Positions 32,440 through 43,265 of a DNA stretch of 64,000 bases are shown piece after piece; positions within the stretch are counted from its first letter, which is position 1, and every line of letters starts with the position of its first letter. The position numbers and the translations under genes were made by a program. Source of the stretch: Cyclaneusma minus (lineage: Eukaryota > Ascomycota > Leotiomycetes > Marthamycetales > Marthamycetaceae); NCBI GenBank assembly GCA_037179335.1, contig JAKZHN010000004.1, positions 1,178,001 to 1,242,000 on the forward strand, in the 5' to 3' direction. The notes beneath the pieces were generated by a model, which made no database searches, was not told where the DNA came from, and saw nothing but the letters and a program-made list of their open reading frames with translations.

Positions 32440-35400
32440 TCCAGCTTGTACTTGCTTTGTATAAAAAGGCCTAGGAACCCACATCTTTCTAGCAAGAAAA
32501 AACCTGAACGACAATACAAAGTACCGGAAAGGGGAGTCATCGCGTACCACCTTCGCTTGCAGTTGCTCGGGTCGACAGACTGCCTCGCTGTTTCCGAGTG
32601 AGACCTTTGAGAATTGTCCGGGCTACTAGGATCGAGAGCCTCAAGTTTCGAAAATTGCTTTTCTAACAGTTTGCCTGGAGTTAATTCGGGAGCAGTGAGT
32701 AGAATCGACAGCAGAGCTGCCGGGTAGCAGCCGCTCATCGATTTCCACGGTGGTATTCTGAGACTCGGAGGTGGGATTTTGCAGCAGCTTCGCAGGCGTC
32801 TCTCGAGCTCTAGGTACTCAAAAGCGTCATCACAACCAGAATAGAGCCTCACATCCCTACGGGACAATACCTGTCGTGAACTCAGTTTTTGTCTGGGACT
32901 CTGATGAATTACAGTGGAAATAGATAGTCTATTTATACCCACCAGCTTCTCGTGCCTTGAGCACTGCCGCGCGATTCACCTGTCTTGTTGCACGTGACAA
33001 TCTAGGGCTCTAGGGATATAAAAAGGCCTCCAGATCCTACTTCTTTCGAATCAAGAACCCAGCATTCGACTGTTTTCCTTCACGCTCAGGGTCGAAGGAC
33101 TAGCACGCACGTTATTTTCAAAGAACAGCTCCTGATCCAGAAATTTCGCAGATCCCTTGGACTCCCAGGTTGTGGAAAAGCAGTTCTGCGGCAGCTTGTT
33201 TCTAAGCTGGGTGCAACAGCTGTGGTCAGATGCGACAGCAGCTCTGAAAAGCCGAAGCAGTTCGTAGTTTCCGCCATCAGCTAGTGTTTGTGAGAATTAG
33301 GCAGCTTGTTTTGAGTGTCAGAGAATTTCAAGTCAAGCAGTTTTCATATCCTTTCTTATTCTCCCTGCTTCCGTGATAGAGACATTTAAAGAGACGCTCA
33401 AGCAAACGGAATATCATTCCCATCGTGAAGCATCTCGGTTGTACTTTCCATCAGTGATTTGATTCGGTATATATGGTAACAACGAGTCTATTTATACCCG
33501 CAGGCTGCCTGCGCTGGCCGCCAGGTAGACTATGTTACGGGCTATGATTCACCGCTTTTCTTGGACGTGATGCGTTGCTAAACTGGGGATATAAAAAGCC
33601 CTCCAGATCCTGTTCTTCTCGATCAAACCCATTGCGAATACGACAACTATTCGATCTATTCCTTGTGCGCTCGCGGTCGAACGATCAGTAGCGGTACGTC
33701 ATTTCCAGAAAGACATGCTCTAACACTAAGATTCCACAGGTACCATGGGTTCCCATGTGGTGAAAAAGCAGTCCTGTCACAGCTTGTTGCTGGTGCGTGT
33801 CCGACAGCAGTGGCTGTTCACAACAGCAGCTCTGCAGGACAACAATAGTTTGTAGTATCTGACGTGACCTAGGGTTTAGGGAAAACCAGGATACATTGTG
33901 CTTTAATAGACATAGTATGTCAAGCTAAGTAGTTTCCATACCTATCTTTTCTCGGTTCATTTTCCTTCCAATAGCAATAGAGTCGTCTAGTCAAACGAAA
34001 TTTCGTTTGATCTGTCTGTTAATCGGATTCTGATCTGGGAATGTACGGCGACGCGGGTCTATTTATAGTTGTATGACACTGGGGTCCCTACATTGCTTAC
34101 TCGAGAATCATTGTGACTAGTTCTATCGTTTGCACGTGATACGGTGGTGAGCTTGGGATATAAAAAGCTTCCTAACACCCATTATTTGACAGTAAGAAAG
34201 CATAGCTCGAGCGACACCGTGATCCCTGGTGCCTCGTGGTCGAAAGACCAGCACGCTGCACATTGGAATGAGATCCTGACCCAAATTCCTTAAATTACAT
34301 CCGCAGCTGGGCTTCTCGATTTGGGAACGGTAATTCTGGGGCAGCTTGTTTGTGGAGTTAGTCGACAGCAGCTTTGCGGGATAGCAAGGGTTCGTAGTAT
34401 TCGACGTGAGCTAGCATTTGGGAAAATCAGGTGATATGTTGTGGGGAACCGAGTCGGTTGAATTGAGCAGTTTCTATGTCTGATTTGCCTTTTCTCTTGG
34501 ATAGTGACAGAGAGGTTCGGTCAACGAAACATGTTCCTCGACTCTGTGTCACTGTGCAGCCGTAGTCCTTCTGCCGTTAGGGTAGTTCAGGGTACTCCAG
34601 CTGAAAGGTCTTGATTTGGATATGTGTGGCGACAACGAATCTATTTATACCTGGCCACTTCCTAGGCGGCGGGCCATTCTAGTTTTCACAGCCCGCTTCT
34701 CACGTGACGAGCTAGGAAGTGAGGAATACAAAAGACTCTCAGGTTCCTCTTCTCTTTGGCCAGAAAGAACATACGCAAGGAAGAAAGAAATACGCAAAGT
34801 ATCATCGCGTCACCAACGTTCTATTCGCTGGGTCCTGGCGATAAACTAGTAAGCAGCACGCCGTATCCGAAAAAGAGGGCCAGGGGTTCACCAATGTTTC
34901 CTGGACTACGACGTTTCTAACTGAGGTTTCCCATAAGCCCATCCTAGAGTTTATCCAACAACAGCGCTCAATTACGACAGCAGCTTTGCAAGATAACAGA
35001 AGTCCTTAGCTCTAACATACTCAATCTGGCACTTGGGAAAACCTAGCCACATGTTTTAGGGGACGTTGAAGTAGAGTTGAGCAACCTTCATATGTTCTGT
35101 TGACTTTTCCTTGGGTGGTGACGGAGTAGTTAGCCACGCGACGAAACACAGTCGAAATAGAACCTCCATGCTTTGAAGTCTGATCTGAATATGTGCGGAA
35201 ACAATCGGTTTATTTATACCTGTAGGATCCCCAAGTACTTCCACCAGTACCTCGAGACTAATGGCTCGCCTTTGTTAGAATTTTTCTTGTTTGCACGTGA
35301 CAAGAGAGCGCGTCAGAAGTATAAAAGTCTCTTGAGTTTCACTTCTTCTCGGCAAGAAAGAGGTCTGAAGTTGCTGCTAGGCACGCGATTGTTAGGAATG

Positions 35401-37837
35401 ATGATTGGTCGCGCGCATTTGTGTCTGTCGCATGCTCCGGATTAGTAGACATGCACGTCTAGAACAGAGCCCCCAGATTCTTTACGAATATCTCCAGAAC
35501 TACGAGATTCCTAAACAGTTCTTCAGCGACCCACCTTGGAGCTCATCCAACAGCAGTAATCAGTCGCGACAGCACTTCTGACGGTTAGCAGTAGTTCCTA
35601 GCTCTGACGTACCTAAACTAGAATTCCTATCTTTGTGTAATCAGACAGCGTTGCTTGAGAGACGTTCGAGTAAAGTTGACCAATTTCAGTTCGTTTCTGC
35701 CTTTCCATTGGATAGTGACACAGAAATTCTGTCAACACGAAACAGGTCCGAACATCGAGTCCAATGTCGATGAGGTTGGATTCGGAGTCTGGTTCTGATA
35801 AGGCGGCGTCAATTAGTCTATTTATACTTTTGTGTTCCTTGACTTGCTCTTTCGAGCACCCTACGATTCACCCTCCGCCCCCAAGTTTGCACGTGACAAG
35901 GTGGCAAGTTGGAAATATAAAAGGCCCTCAAGTGCCACTCCTATTCAGCCAGACAACGCATCGTATTCAATACATCCATCATTGCTCGTCAGCGCCAGAT
36001 TAATGGACCAGCCCGTCATATGTGGAAAACTCAAAGAACCCAAATGCTTCATCACTTCATGAAAATTTCCTTCTTCCGAGATTGGGATAGGAATTTTCCT
36101 AGCAGACTGTCGTGCGGCTCATCCGACAGCAAGGCTATATCGCGACAACAGCTTTGTGGTATAGTAGGAGCTTGTAGTTTCCGACGCAAACTAGTCATTG
36201 GGACAGTCAAGTATTAGTAACGTGTTTTAATGGAGATTGGACGCTCGAAGTGAAGTTGAGCAGTCTTCCACGTTTTCTCGTCTCCCTATCCTTGAATGGT
36301 GATAGAATAGTCGAGCGATACGGAAGGAGCATATTTATACTTTTGCGGGAGCCAAGTTGCTTACGCCAGATCCCAATCATAAGGCTGACCTTCGCCTGTG
36401 CACGTGGCACAGGAAAGGGTTAGAAGTATAAATGATCCCCGAGTTTCACTTCTTTTCAGCAAGAAAGGGATCTCATCACTAGTCTCATACATTCGAGCGC
36501 GTTGTGTTGTTCGTCTGGTTTAAGTCGACCGACCCGCACGTCAAGGAGAGATACCCAGATGCTTTATCATATTTTCTGGCTTACGAGATTTGGAACAGCA
36601 TTGTTTCCAACAGTCTGTCTTGAAGCAATCCGACAAAAGCGCCCAGTCCCAATAGCAGCCCCATCAACTGACAGCAGCCCAAGTATTTGTTCACCCTGCT
36701 CGCGTCAGGACTTCTCCGAACGAGTGCTTGTATTCTAGGAACACTGGTAACTTCAAGTAAAGTGCAGAGTTTCTCCCCTCTTTTCCCTTACCTCTAGCGG
36801 AATGGCAAGAGACATCTCGCAATCATACAGTGAGGGACAAACCTTCGATGCCGGAACTTAACACGATATAGCAGCAACAAGAGTCCTATTTGTACGTAGA
36901 TACATGCCTCCCACTACCCCACCACCCTATCAATCAGCTCCCGACACACCCCTCATTGCCCCTTTTCGTCACGTGATAAGCTGTCATCGCTAAAACCATA
37001 AAAAGCCCCTCCATCGCCTCCTTCTTCGCAGCTCAGAAACAGTGCGACTGACTATCGCACCCCTATGGTAGATAAAGCCGGGGCCCCTGGCCCATTTCCA
37101 TTCCCAAACGAATCAAGATTGACTGACCGAGACAGTTGTCGACATTCTCCAAATATGGGGTGCTATGGACTTTCGAAGCAACTATTTCATTATCAGCCTG
37201 TCTCAAACAGAGCTTGACAACTTGTTCGACAGCAGGACTTGGTTTGCGACAGTAGCTTCCGCCCACGAGATAGCAATAAGTCGTCGTGTGACCATGTAAC
37301 ATATCTGACAATCGACAGGAGCTACATGTCGGGTTCAGGAAGATCATGATGCTATGTCAGCCAGCTATGGAAGTTTTGGATTCAGTTCCCTGGCTCTCAT
37401 GCAGATCAAACGACGGCTCGGATCGCGAAAGGTCCATCCCATTCCATACACCCAGTACTTCTTCTGATTCTGATATTTCTGTCTGGTGGTTATGAGTCTA
37501 TTTATAACTGTTTCGTTCCTCGATTGCTTACTCAGAAAACTCATGATCCACCTCTATTCGTTTGCACGTGATGATGTAGCAAGCGAGAACCGAGGAATAG
37601 AAAAAGCCCTCCAGTTCCACTTCTTCTCTACGAGGATTAGACCGCTGTTATACATGGAAAGAGTGACGTGCGCCGTGCTGTTCGCCCGCGCCAGACCTAT
37701 AGACTAGCATGTCATATTTGAGAAAGAGACTCAGGTGCTTTTTCACGAGTCTGGTGGAACGATATTTCCAAAGAAGTCTTTCTAGTAGTCAATGATCATC
37801 CAGGACCTTATCCGATGGTAGTAAAGCACCAATTCTA

Positions 37838-37910
37838 TAGCTAGAATCTGATATCACTTCGCCTCAGCTGCCGCTTAAGCGCAGTTAAGCGCGTCCGTAT
37901 ATATTAATTT
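37838..37910 (+). promoter_or_regulatory. Conserved zinc-finger-family promoter block, copy Z1
   Basis: GATATCACTTCGCCTCAGCT at 37850, then a GCGCAGTT..AGCGCGTCC run ending in GTATATATT, a probable TATA element. The same block precedes Z2 to Z5. Confidence 0.75.
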
Positions 37911-38026
37911 TATGAACGCAGGCTTCTTCCCTTTCCTTCCACTTACAGCCCCATTTCTACATCCCCCGGACGAACGGTACGCCGCATGAGACTGGGCCGA
38001 CCCTTGACAACGCTATCGACCTGGTT

Positions 38027-38527
38027 ATGCGGCTCACTGAGAAGGCCCTTGAAGCAACTGGTTTTTTCGACATCCAAAATACAGAGTGGAGCAATGTCCT
38101 CACCCAAAAGGACAAAGAGGAGAACGGGGTATACCAGCGACTTACTTCCGACTGCGCACTAGCACGCAGCCAACCTCTTCTCGATTTCCCTCGACGACTT
38201 GTTCCCAAACAGTTCAACCTTCTCCGCAATAACGCAAGACACATCATGGAGGGCGATTTTAAGCCCAGACCATGCCCTTTGTGCAAACAGCATCTCGCAC
38301 CCATCATGATGACACCACATGTCGAGTCAAATTGCGAAAAGCACATCAGAACCCATATGCCCAAATGGGAGGACGGGTTTTCGACTGATTACCCAATGCC
38401 CGACTTTGCAGCCATCAAGAAAGCCAGAGAAGCGGACGGCAAGGGCAAGAACCCCGAGCCCAAGACTCCCATCAATGCCGCTGGAAACGTACTCACGCCA
38501 TCAGACTTCGCCGTAGCAAGCGGATAA
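38027..38527 (+). CDS. Zinc-finger family copy Z1: N-terminal finger only, truncated at an array junction
   Basis: The family start is MEGDFKPRPC at 38246, giving 93 aa: finger CPLCKQH...HVESNC (C-x2-C-x11-H-x4-C), then EKHIRTHMPKWEDG, YPMPDFAAIKKARE and NVLTPSDFAVASG, then TAA. The frame is open for 73 further codons upstream to an ATG at 38027. That extension (MRLTEKALEATGFFDIQNTE...) has no counterpart in the other copies and may be an upstream exon or unrelated sequence. The downstream half (HTH and acidic tail) is missing. At about 38511-38525 the gene runs directly into a 570-bp array unit (GTAGCAAGCGGATAACTGAG against GTAGCAAGCGAGAACCGAG in the preceding unit). The product, if made, would be a lone finger protein. 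Confidence 0.6.
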   Translation: MRLTEKALEATGFFDIQNTEWSNVLTQKDKEENGVYQRLTSDCALARSQPLLDFPRRLVPKQFNLLRNNARHIMEGDFKPRPCPLCKQHLAPIMMTPHVESNCEKHIRTHMPKWEDGFSTDYPMPDFAAIKKAREADGKGKNPEPKTPINAAGNVLTPSDFAVASG

Positions 38528-38682
38528 CTGAGGAATATAAAAAGCCTTCCAGTTCCACTTTGTCTCTGCAAGAATTAGACAGGTGCCACAAATGAAAAGA
38601 GCGGCGTTTGCCGTGCTAATTTCCCTATACCAGACAAATAGACCAGCATGTCATATATTCGAGAAAGAGACTCCACCAATTT

Positions 38683-38758
38683 TGTAGCTGAAATGTGATA
38701 TCGCTTCGCCTCAGCTACCGCTAAGCGCAGTTCTGAGTTTAGCGCGTCCGCATATCTT
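38683..38758 (+). promoter_or_regulatory. Conserved zinc-finger-family promoter block, copy Z2
   Basis: GATATCGCTTCGCCTCAGCT from 38697, then CCGCTAAGCGCAGTT and AGCGCGTCCGCATAT; 176 bases before the Z2 ATG. Confidence 0.8.
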
Positions 38759-38872
38759 CTTGACTTTAATTGACTCAAGCTCCTTTCTCTTTTCTCCACC
38801 TACTTCTGACCACGCTGTCACGCGGAACTTACGATCTTCCTCCGCGACTACACAAAGCTGCGCAGAGCCAAC

Positions 38873-40079
38873 ATGGAGGAACTCGGAGATTTCAAGCCCC
38901 GACCTTGTCAACTGTGCAAGCAGCACGTGGCACCAGTCAACATGATCCTCCATGTCGAATCCGACTGTCAAGAACACATCAGAACATGGGTTCCCAAATG
39001 GGAAGACGCGATGTGGAAGAACTGGCCAATGCCCGACTTCGAGGCCATTCTGGAAGCAAGAAAGAAAGATGGAAAGCGCAGACCAGAGCCGAAGACTCCA
39101 ATTATCAACGCCGCCGGCAATGTCCTCACGCCGTCTGATTTCGCCGACTCGACCTCGCCCACTCCCGCGCCTCGCCAGCACCGTCAGATGTCAACCTCCC
39201 CAACTGCTCGCTTCTCTTCTGCCGCCGCCGCTGCTGCCAGCCCGTCTCCCCCTGCTGTGCCTTCAGCACCCGCTCGCGGTCTCCAAACTCAATCCCAAGC
39301 TTCCAACGCAGCACTCGCTCCCAGCGCGCCAGCTCAACCCCAAGCTCCCACCACAGCCGCAGTCCCAGCCGCCCGCACCCGTGGCCGCCACCACCCCTCC
39401 CAAGCCATTGCAATTCTCGAAAACTGGGCACCGAGGAGAACGCAGAGCGGCCCTGGCAGCAGGCCGTCCTCCCACCGTGTACATTCGCCAGAGAGAAGTC
39501 GTAAGCCTTGTGCCTCCACCGAAATCAATACCACCGATGTCTCGACTCCGATTGGACCAGAAACTCCTGTTTGTGATGCTAGCCTTGAGTTGGCAAGTGC
39601 ATCTGCCCCCGAGAACGAAGTTCAACCTTGTGAAACGTCCAAGAAGTTGATAGAGAGATTTCGGCGGCGACGCTGAATCCAAGTGCTGAGAACGTGGATG
39701 TACCCGTGATGGTGAACACGGTCGGGCCGCCACCGGTAGCCTGATGGACGCGGGCCAAATTCGACGTTGGGTGGAACGACAGAGGAAAGGACTCAATGTG
39801 GTGCGCCACGCGTGGGTTGATGCTGCTGAGGCTGCCGCCGCCGCCGCCGCCAACGCAAATGCTACTGGAACGATTGCTGCGTCCGCAGTGACTGCCCCGA
39901 CTGTCCCGAGTGTCGTTCAAAGTGCCAGCAGTGCGACGATGGGCATCGATGGAAGTTACTTGGGCCAGCACGCGAGTGGCTTGGAGGAGAACGGTGGCGT
40001 GGAGGAGAATGGTGGCGAGAAGATGGATGGCGTGGAGGGAGGTGAGGAGGAGGATGATGTGGATGATAAGGAGGAGTAG
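38873..40079 (+). pseudogene. Zinc-finger/HTH family copy Z2 (frameshifted)
   Basis: Starts MEELGDFKPRPC. The finger is CQLCKQH...HVESDC, followed by QEHIRTWVPKWEDAMW, WPMPDFEAILEARKK, NVLTPSDFADS and a long Ala/Pro/Ser/Gln-rich linker. The first frame runs to a TGA at 39674-39676, but homology leaves it near 39418: HRGERRAALAAGRPPTVYIR, the family's pre-HTH segment, lies in another frame. The homeodomain-like helix (LMDAGQIRRWVERQRKG, from about 39738) and the acidic tail ending GGEEEDDVDDKEE are in a third block, after about 220 bases absent from copy Z3. That gap could be an intron or insertion, but no convincing splice pair was found. Upstream are the conserved promoter and a TATAAAAAG unit at 38536. 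A hairpin follows at 40297. Likely a recent pseudogene or a copy with assembly errors. Confidence 0.6.
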
Positions 40080-40289
40080 GAAGGGCTGCTGGGGCTAAGG
40101 GGTGTGTCTGCATTGTTTTTGGAGGGCGCTATAAGCCTGTAATGGAGGATGCTGAGGCTCAATCGATCTCCTCGGTAGATGCGCAGAGTCAGACTGCAGC
40201 ACAGTTGCAAGGAGGAGAGGCTTGGCGTTTGCACACTGAGCATGCTTTCCTTCAGAATGCCGACGGCCGATGGCCGGTTACTAATTAAT

Positions 40290-40326
40290 AAATAATCAAG
40301 GATATAACCTTGTACCTCAAGCTGTT
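40290..40326 (+). promoter_or_regulatory. Conserved 3' hairpin element after Z2
   Basis: CAAGGATATAACCTTG (40297-40312), a CAAGG/CCTTG stem with a 6-nt loop, followed by TACCTCAAGCT. Same sense and position (218 nt after the stop) as in the minus-strand copies. Confidence 0.75.
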
Positions 40327-40494
40327 TCTGCATCGTGACGCCGTATAACTCGAACATCTTATTCTGATCGACCTCGGACAGGCTGCGGTCTGGAGACTTG
40401 ATCTGCATGTAACGAAGTGCAATTGCCGATGAGCTGAGTAAGGGGAGGCAGTAGTCAGCGATTTTCTGGATTTTCCTAATCTTTTGAGGTAAGT

Positions 40495-40612
40495 CTCAAA
40501 GCTTTGAGGATATCCTTGATTACTGGGGATATTCACAATCATTGGGAATACTCCCAATCACTGGGGATATTCCCAATCGTGGAAGGGGGGTTCAGACTTT
40601 TGTCGCATAACT
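40495..40612. mobile_element. MITE remnant with four 19-bp repeats
   Basis: Four units in exact 19-bp register from about 40507 (GGATATCCTTGATTACTGG, GGATATTCACAATCATTGG, GAATACTCCCAATCACTGG, then a partial unit). A terminus TTCAGACTTTTG...CTGTG follows, a diverged form of the 15865-16089 right end. The left end is not recognised. Confidence 0.65.
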
Positions 40613-40742
40613 GTGTGAAGGGCCCAAGTTTTTCCATTCGCTGCAACGTCGCTCAGCTTTGAACACACACCTGTCTACAGTCCCTCTCGATCCATCCTCA
40701 ACTTTCTCCCTACACCTCACCTCCATCTCGTCGTTCAAGCCA

Positions 40743-42249
40743 TCAAGCCTTCCTCTTCTTCCTCCCATTCTTCATCTTCACCTCCTCCTTCACCTCCCCC
40801 TTCTCACCCTTCCCCAACCAATAAGCCTGCCTCATATCCCACAGCGTCCCCAAATCCATCTCATCACGCCTCACCCTAATCTGTTTCCACGCATTGGCAT
40901 CCGGAATCTTGCCCTCCCACAGCCCACTTTCCTGGATGACAAGATTCGATAAGGCCTGCGGAGACGTGACATCGTCCTTGACAATATCAGGCCTCAGATG
41001 CGTGCTCGAAATCTCATAACTACCCGGCGGATACGAGAATTTGGCGCGCCATGGCTGTTTGCTCGTCTCTCCCAGAAAAGTAATCTCCTTCCCCACCCTC
41101 ACAGTAACACCCTTTCCCTTCCCCTCCTCCTTCTTTAGTAGCCTGCGTTCAAAAACCCAAACATCACCAGGCCTACACACGCCCTCACCAACAAGCTCTT
41201 CAAGCCTCACACTACTGCTCTCACCCGCCACAACATCATACTGCAATTTCTGTTTCTGGCCCCAGAACTCTTCGAATTCTTTGGCTTTGAAGCTGTCGAA
41301 GACGCCGGCTTTGCGTTTGTGGTGCGCGGCGATGGCTTGTTCGAGCCATTCGTGGTCGTAACGGCCTTCGGAGATGTCTTCTTGGAAGAGGGTTAGGCAG
41401 TGCCGGAAGTCTTCGTCGTATTTGAGGAAGGTGGGGGAGGGGCGGGTGATGGGGGTGGCGGTGGAGGGGGTGGGTGGCAGCAGGGAGAGGAGTTCGGATT
41501 GCTCGGAGGCGGAGAGGATATCCCAGGTGGCGGGGAAGGTGAAGAGTGTCTGGATGACGTGTTAGTCTGATCTTGAAGGAGATGAGATCACGTGAAGCCA
41601 GGGGGATGGTAATGGCTGGGAAAGGATGAGAGGTTTGTACCCGTAGATCGATGGTTGCCAAGGGCGATTTGGGATTCTGCATCACGTGCTCGGGGGCCCA
41701 TGGATCTTTCTTAGCTCGCTTGGGACGCGAAGAGGCGGGTGTGGGCGCGACGCGTCGTTTTGGACGGGTGGTGGGCACGAATTCGTCATCGCTGATGGCA
41801 CCGTCTAGATTCTGTGGTGCTGGCATCGCTTTGCCGACGGGGGTAGCTTGTATCGCCATCTGAGGCTCAGTCTGTGGTTGAGTATCTGGTTCGGATTTGG
41901 CTCGAGGCTCAGGATCAGAGTCGGCTTGAGGCTCGCAATCAGGTTTTGCTTGAGGCTCAGAATGAGGTGTGGCTTGAGGTCCAAGATCAGGTACAGCTTG
42001 AGGCTGAGGATCAGGTTTTGCTTGAGGTTCGGTTTGAGGTTCAGGTTGAGACGGTGGAGTTTGAGGAATTTCGTGTGGGGTTTGTTTGAGGGGTTCGGAT
42101 TCTTTGACAGAAGTTTGGGCAGCTGCTTCGGTGACGGGCGTGGGGGTGCTTTCCTCCATGTCGCTGAAGTTGAGTGGGGGATCGGAGAGTTCGCTCGAGA
42201 CATCTGAATGGCAGTCTGCATTTGGTGGGCTGACTTGCCTGTCGTCCAT
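40743..42249 (-). CDS. ASX homology / DEUBAD-domain protein
   Basis: Exons (minus) 42249-41641 and 41549-40743, 471 aa. Predicted nuclear protein with an Asx-homology (DEUBAD-type) domain; in other eukaryotes this domain binds and activates Uch37/BAP1-type deubiquitinases (family knowledge). The domain starts around residue 190: PKSPLATIDLR, then across the intron TLFTFPATWDILSASEQSEL and LSLLPP. Before it are an acidic N-terminus, a run of about 70 residues of EPQ/AKPDPQPQ-like imperfect repeats and basic patches (RPKRRVAP, SRPKRAKK) that look like nuclear localisation signals. The C-terminus ends in a Lys-rich tail (KNGRKKRKA). I chose MDDRQVSPP as start; the frame is open to 42405, so a longer form is possible. 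Confidence 0.8.
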
Positions 42250-43265
42250 TATGGAGTCCTCCGTTTTTGCGGTGGAGGAATGAGGAGAGATTGTGAGGAG
42301 GAGTCGGAGGATTTCTGGTGAAGTGAGGTTCGAACGGGATCTCAGAGGAATTATCTGGGTAGAGGCGGTATCAGTCGACTGGGGACGTCTTGCCGTCAAG
42401 TGCAACCGACGTCAGAATAAGGTAGTTGGATGACAACACAGATATCCGTGTCCAACAGGCAGCGGATTCTTCCCTCCTGATGGAAGAAGAAACACCTTAT
42501 AATGTATTATGTGTCAAGATGATGGATTGCAGTGCGAAGGGCAATTGCAATTTGCTGGCTGTTTCATGGCCTGTTGGCACTTCTGGCCTGGCAAACTTCA
42601 TGAAAGGAAGGAATCGTTGCACAAACGGGGCAAACTCGCTTCATGATCTGTTGGAGAAAAACAAGATGACCCTAGTTGGTGTTAGTTAGACTTGCCAACC
42701 AACCGTAGCTGTTGTGCTGAGCCTTCGAATCATGTTTTAAGGCTTTCCCGGACAATAGTTTCTCGAAGATGACATACTTGGTTCTGACCGTTTTGATGCT
42801 CGGGAGCTTCAACATTTCTTGGAAGGAAAATTGGCGGCAATGCGGAAATCGGATGGTCGAATCTATGTAACGTGCCTGTAACTTACAATTCTAGCATCAA
42901 TCTGCTGTGATTTACCCCTTTTCTCGAGATATTTTCATCGAGATGTATATCTGAAAATTTCGGCGGAGATGTTTCGTGATGGAGGACAAAGAGCGAGATG
43001 ACGCGCATTGGCTCTGCGTCAGCCTTGGCACTACCTCCAAAAACCACCAATCTGGCATCTCAGCCTCGTCCAGGGGACCACACCTCACTTCACAAATCCA
43101 CCGCCACGACACCTGTTCCTCCTCAGGACCCATATCCGTCTCTCAGACAACGGCAGAAAGAGTCATAATACTCGTCGCATTCCGAAAACGAGTCCAAGAA
43201 CCGCACAACTTCGACCTTGCCCTCGACCTCGCCCCTTCACCCTCGGAATTTGACCACCCTTCACA
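42250..43265. other. Divergent intergenic region between ASXH gene and sec22
   Basis: About 1 kb serving as the shared upstream region of two divergent genes. Short open frames (for example 42426-42689) have no recognisable content. No repeats seen. Confidence 0.5.

Larger units (their letters stand above)
32440..38660 (+). repeat. Tandem array of ~570-bp promoter-like units
   Basis: About ten diverged units without a conserved ORF. Each has, in order: TCTATTTATAC (a TATA box for leftward transcription), about 60-80 bases, CACGTGAC/T (the RTCACRTG octamer), about 20-25 bases, and a rightward TATAAAAAG followed by CTCCAGTTCCACTTCTTCTC-like sequence. CACGTG sites: 32991, 34133, 34701, 35294, 35890, 36401, 36970 and 37565; the unit near 33570 has GGACGTGA. 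TATA boxes: 32460, 33017, 33590, 34159, 34724 (weak), 35320, 35916, 36427, 36994, 37593 (weak) and 38536. Spacing is 510-600 bp. Each unit also keeps a GACAGCAGCTTTGC-like block and a TTTGGGAAAA block. The same module lies upstream of zinc-finger copies Z3 and Z4, so the array probably amplifies their upstream region. The last unit is interrupted by copy Z1. Confidence 0.8.
40080..40742. other. Intergenic: 3' hairpin of Z2 and a MITE remnant
   Basis: Holds the conserved hairpin at 40297-40312 and a 19-bp repeat array ending in a degenerate MITE terminus at about 40495-40612. The last bases are the 3' region of the convergent ASXH gene. Confidence 0.55.

Noticed and set aside
32415..32942. 175-codon minus-strand ORF at the left of the 570-bp array
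   Set aside because: The equivalent stretch is not open in the other units, so it is probably accidental.
41848..42207. Plus-strand 119-codon Arg/Leu-rich ORF
   Set aside because: It is the complement of the EPQ/AKPDPQ repeat of the ASXH protein.
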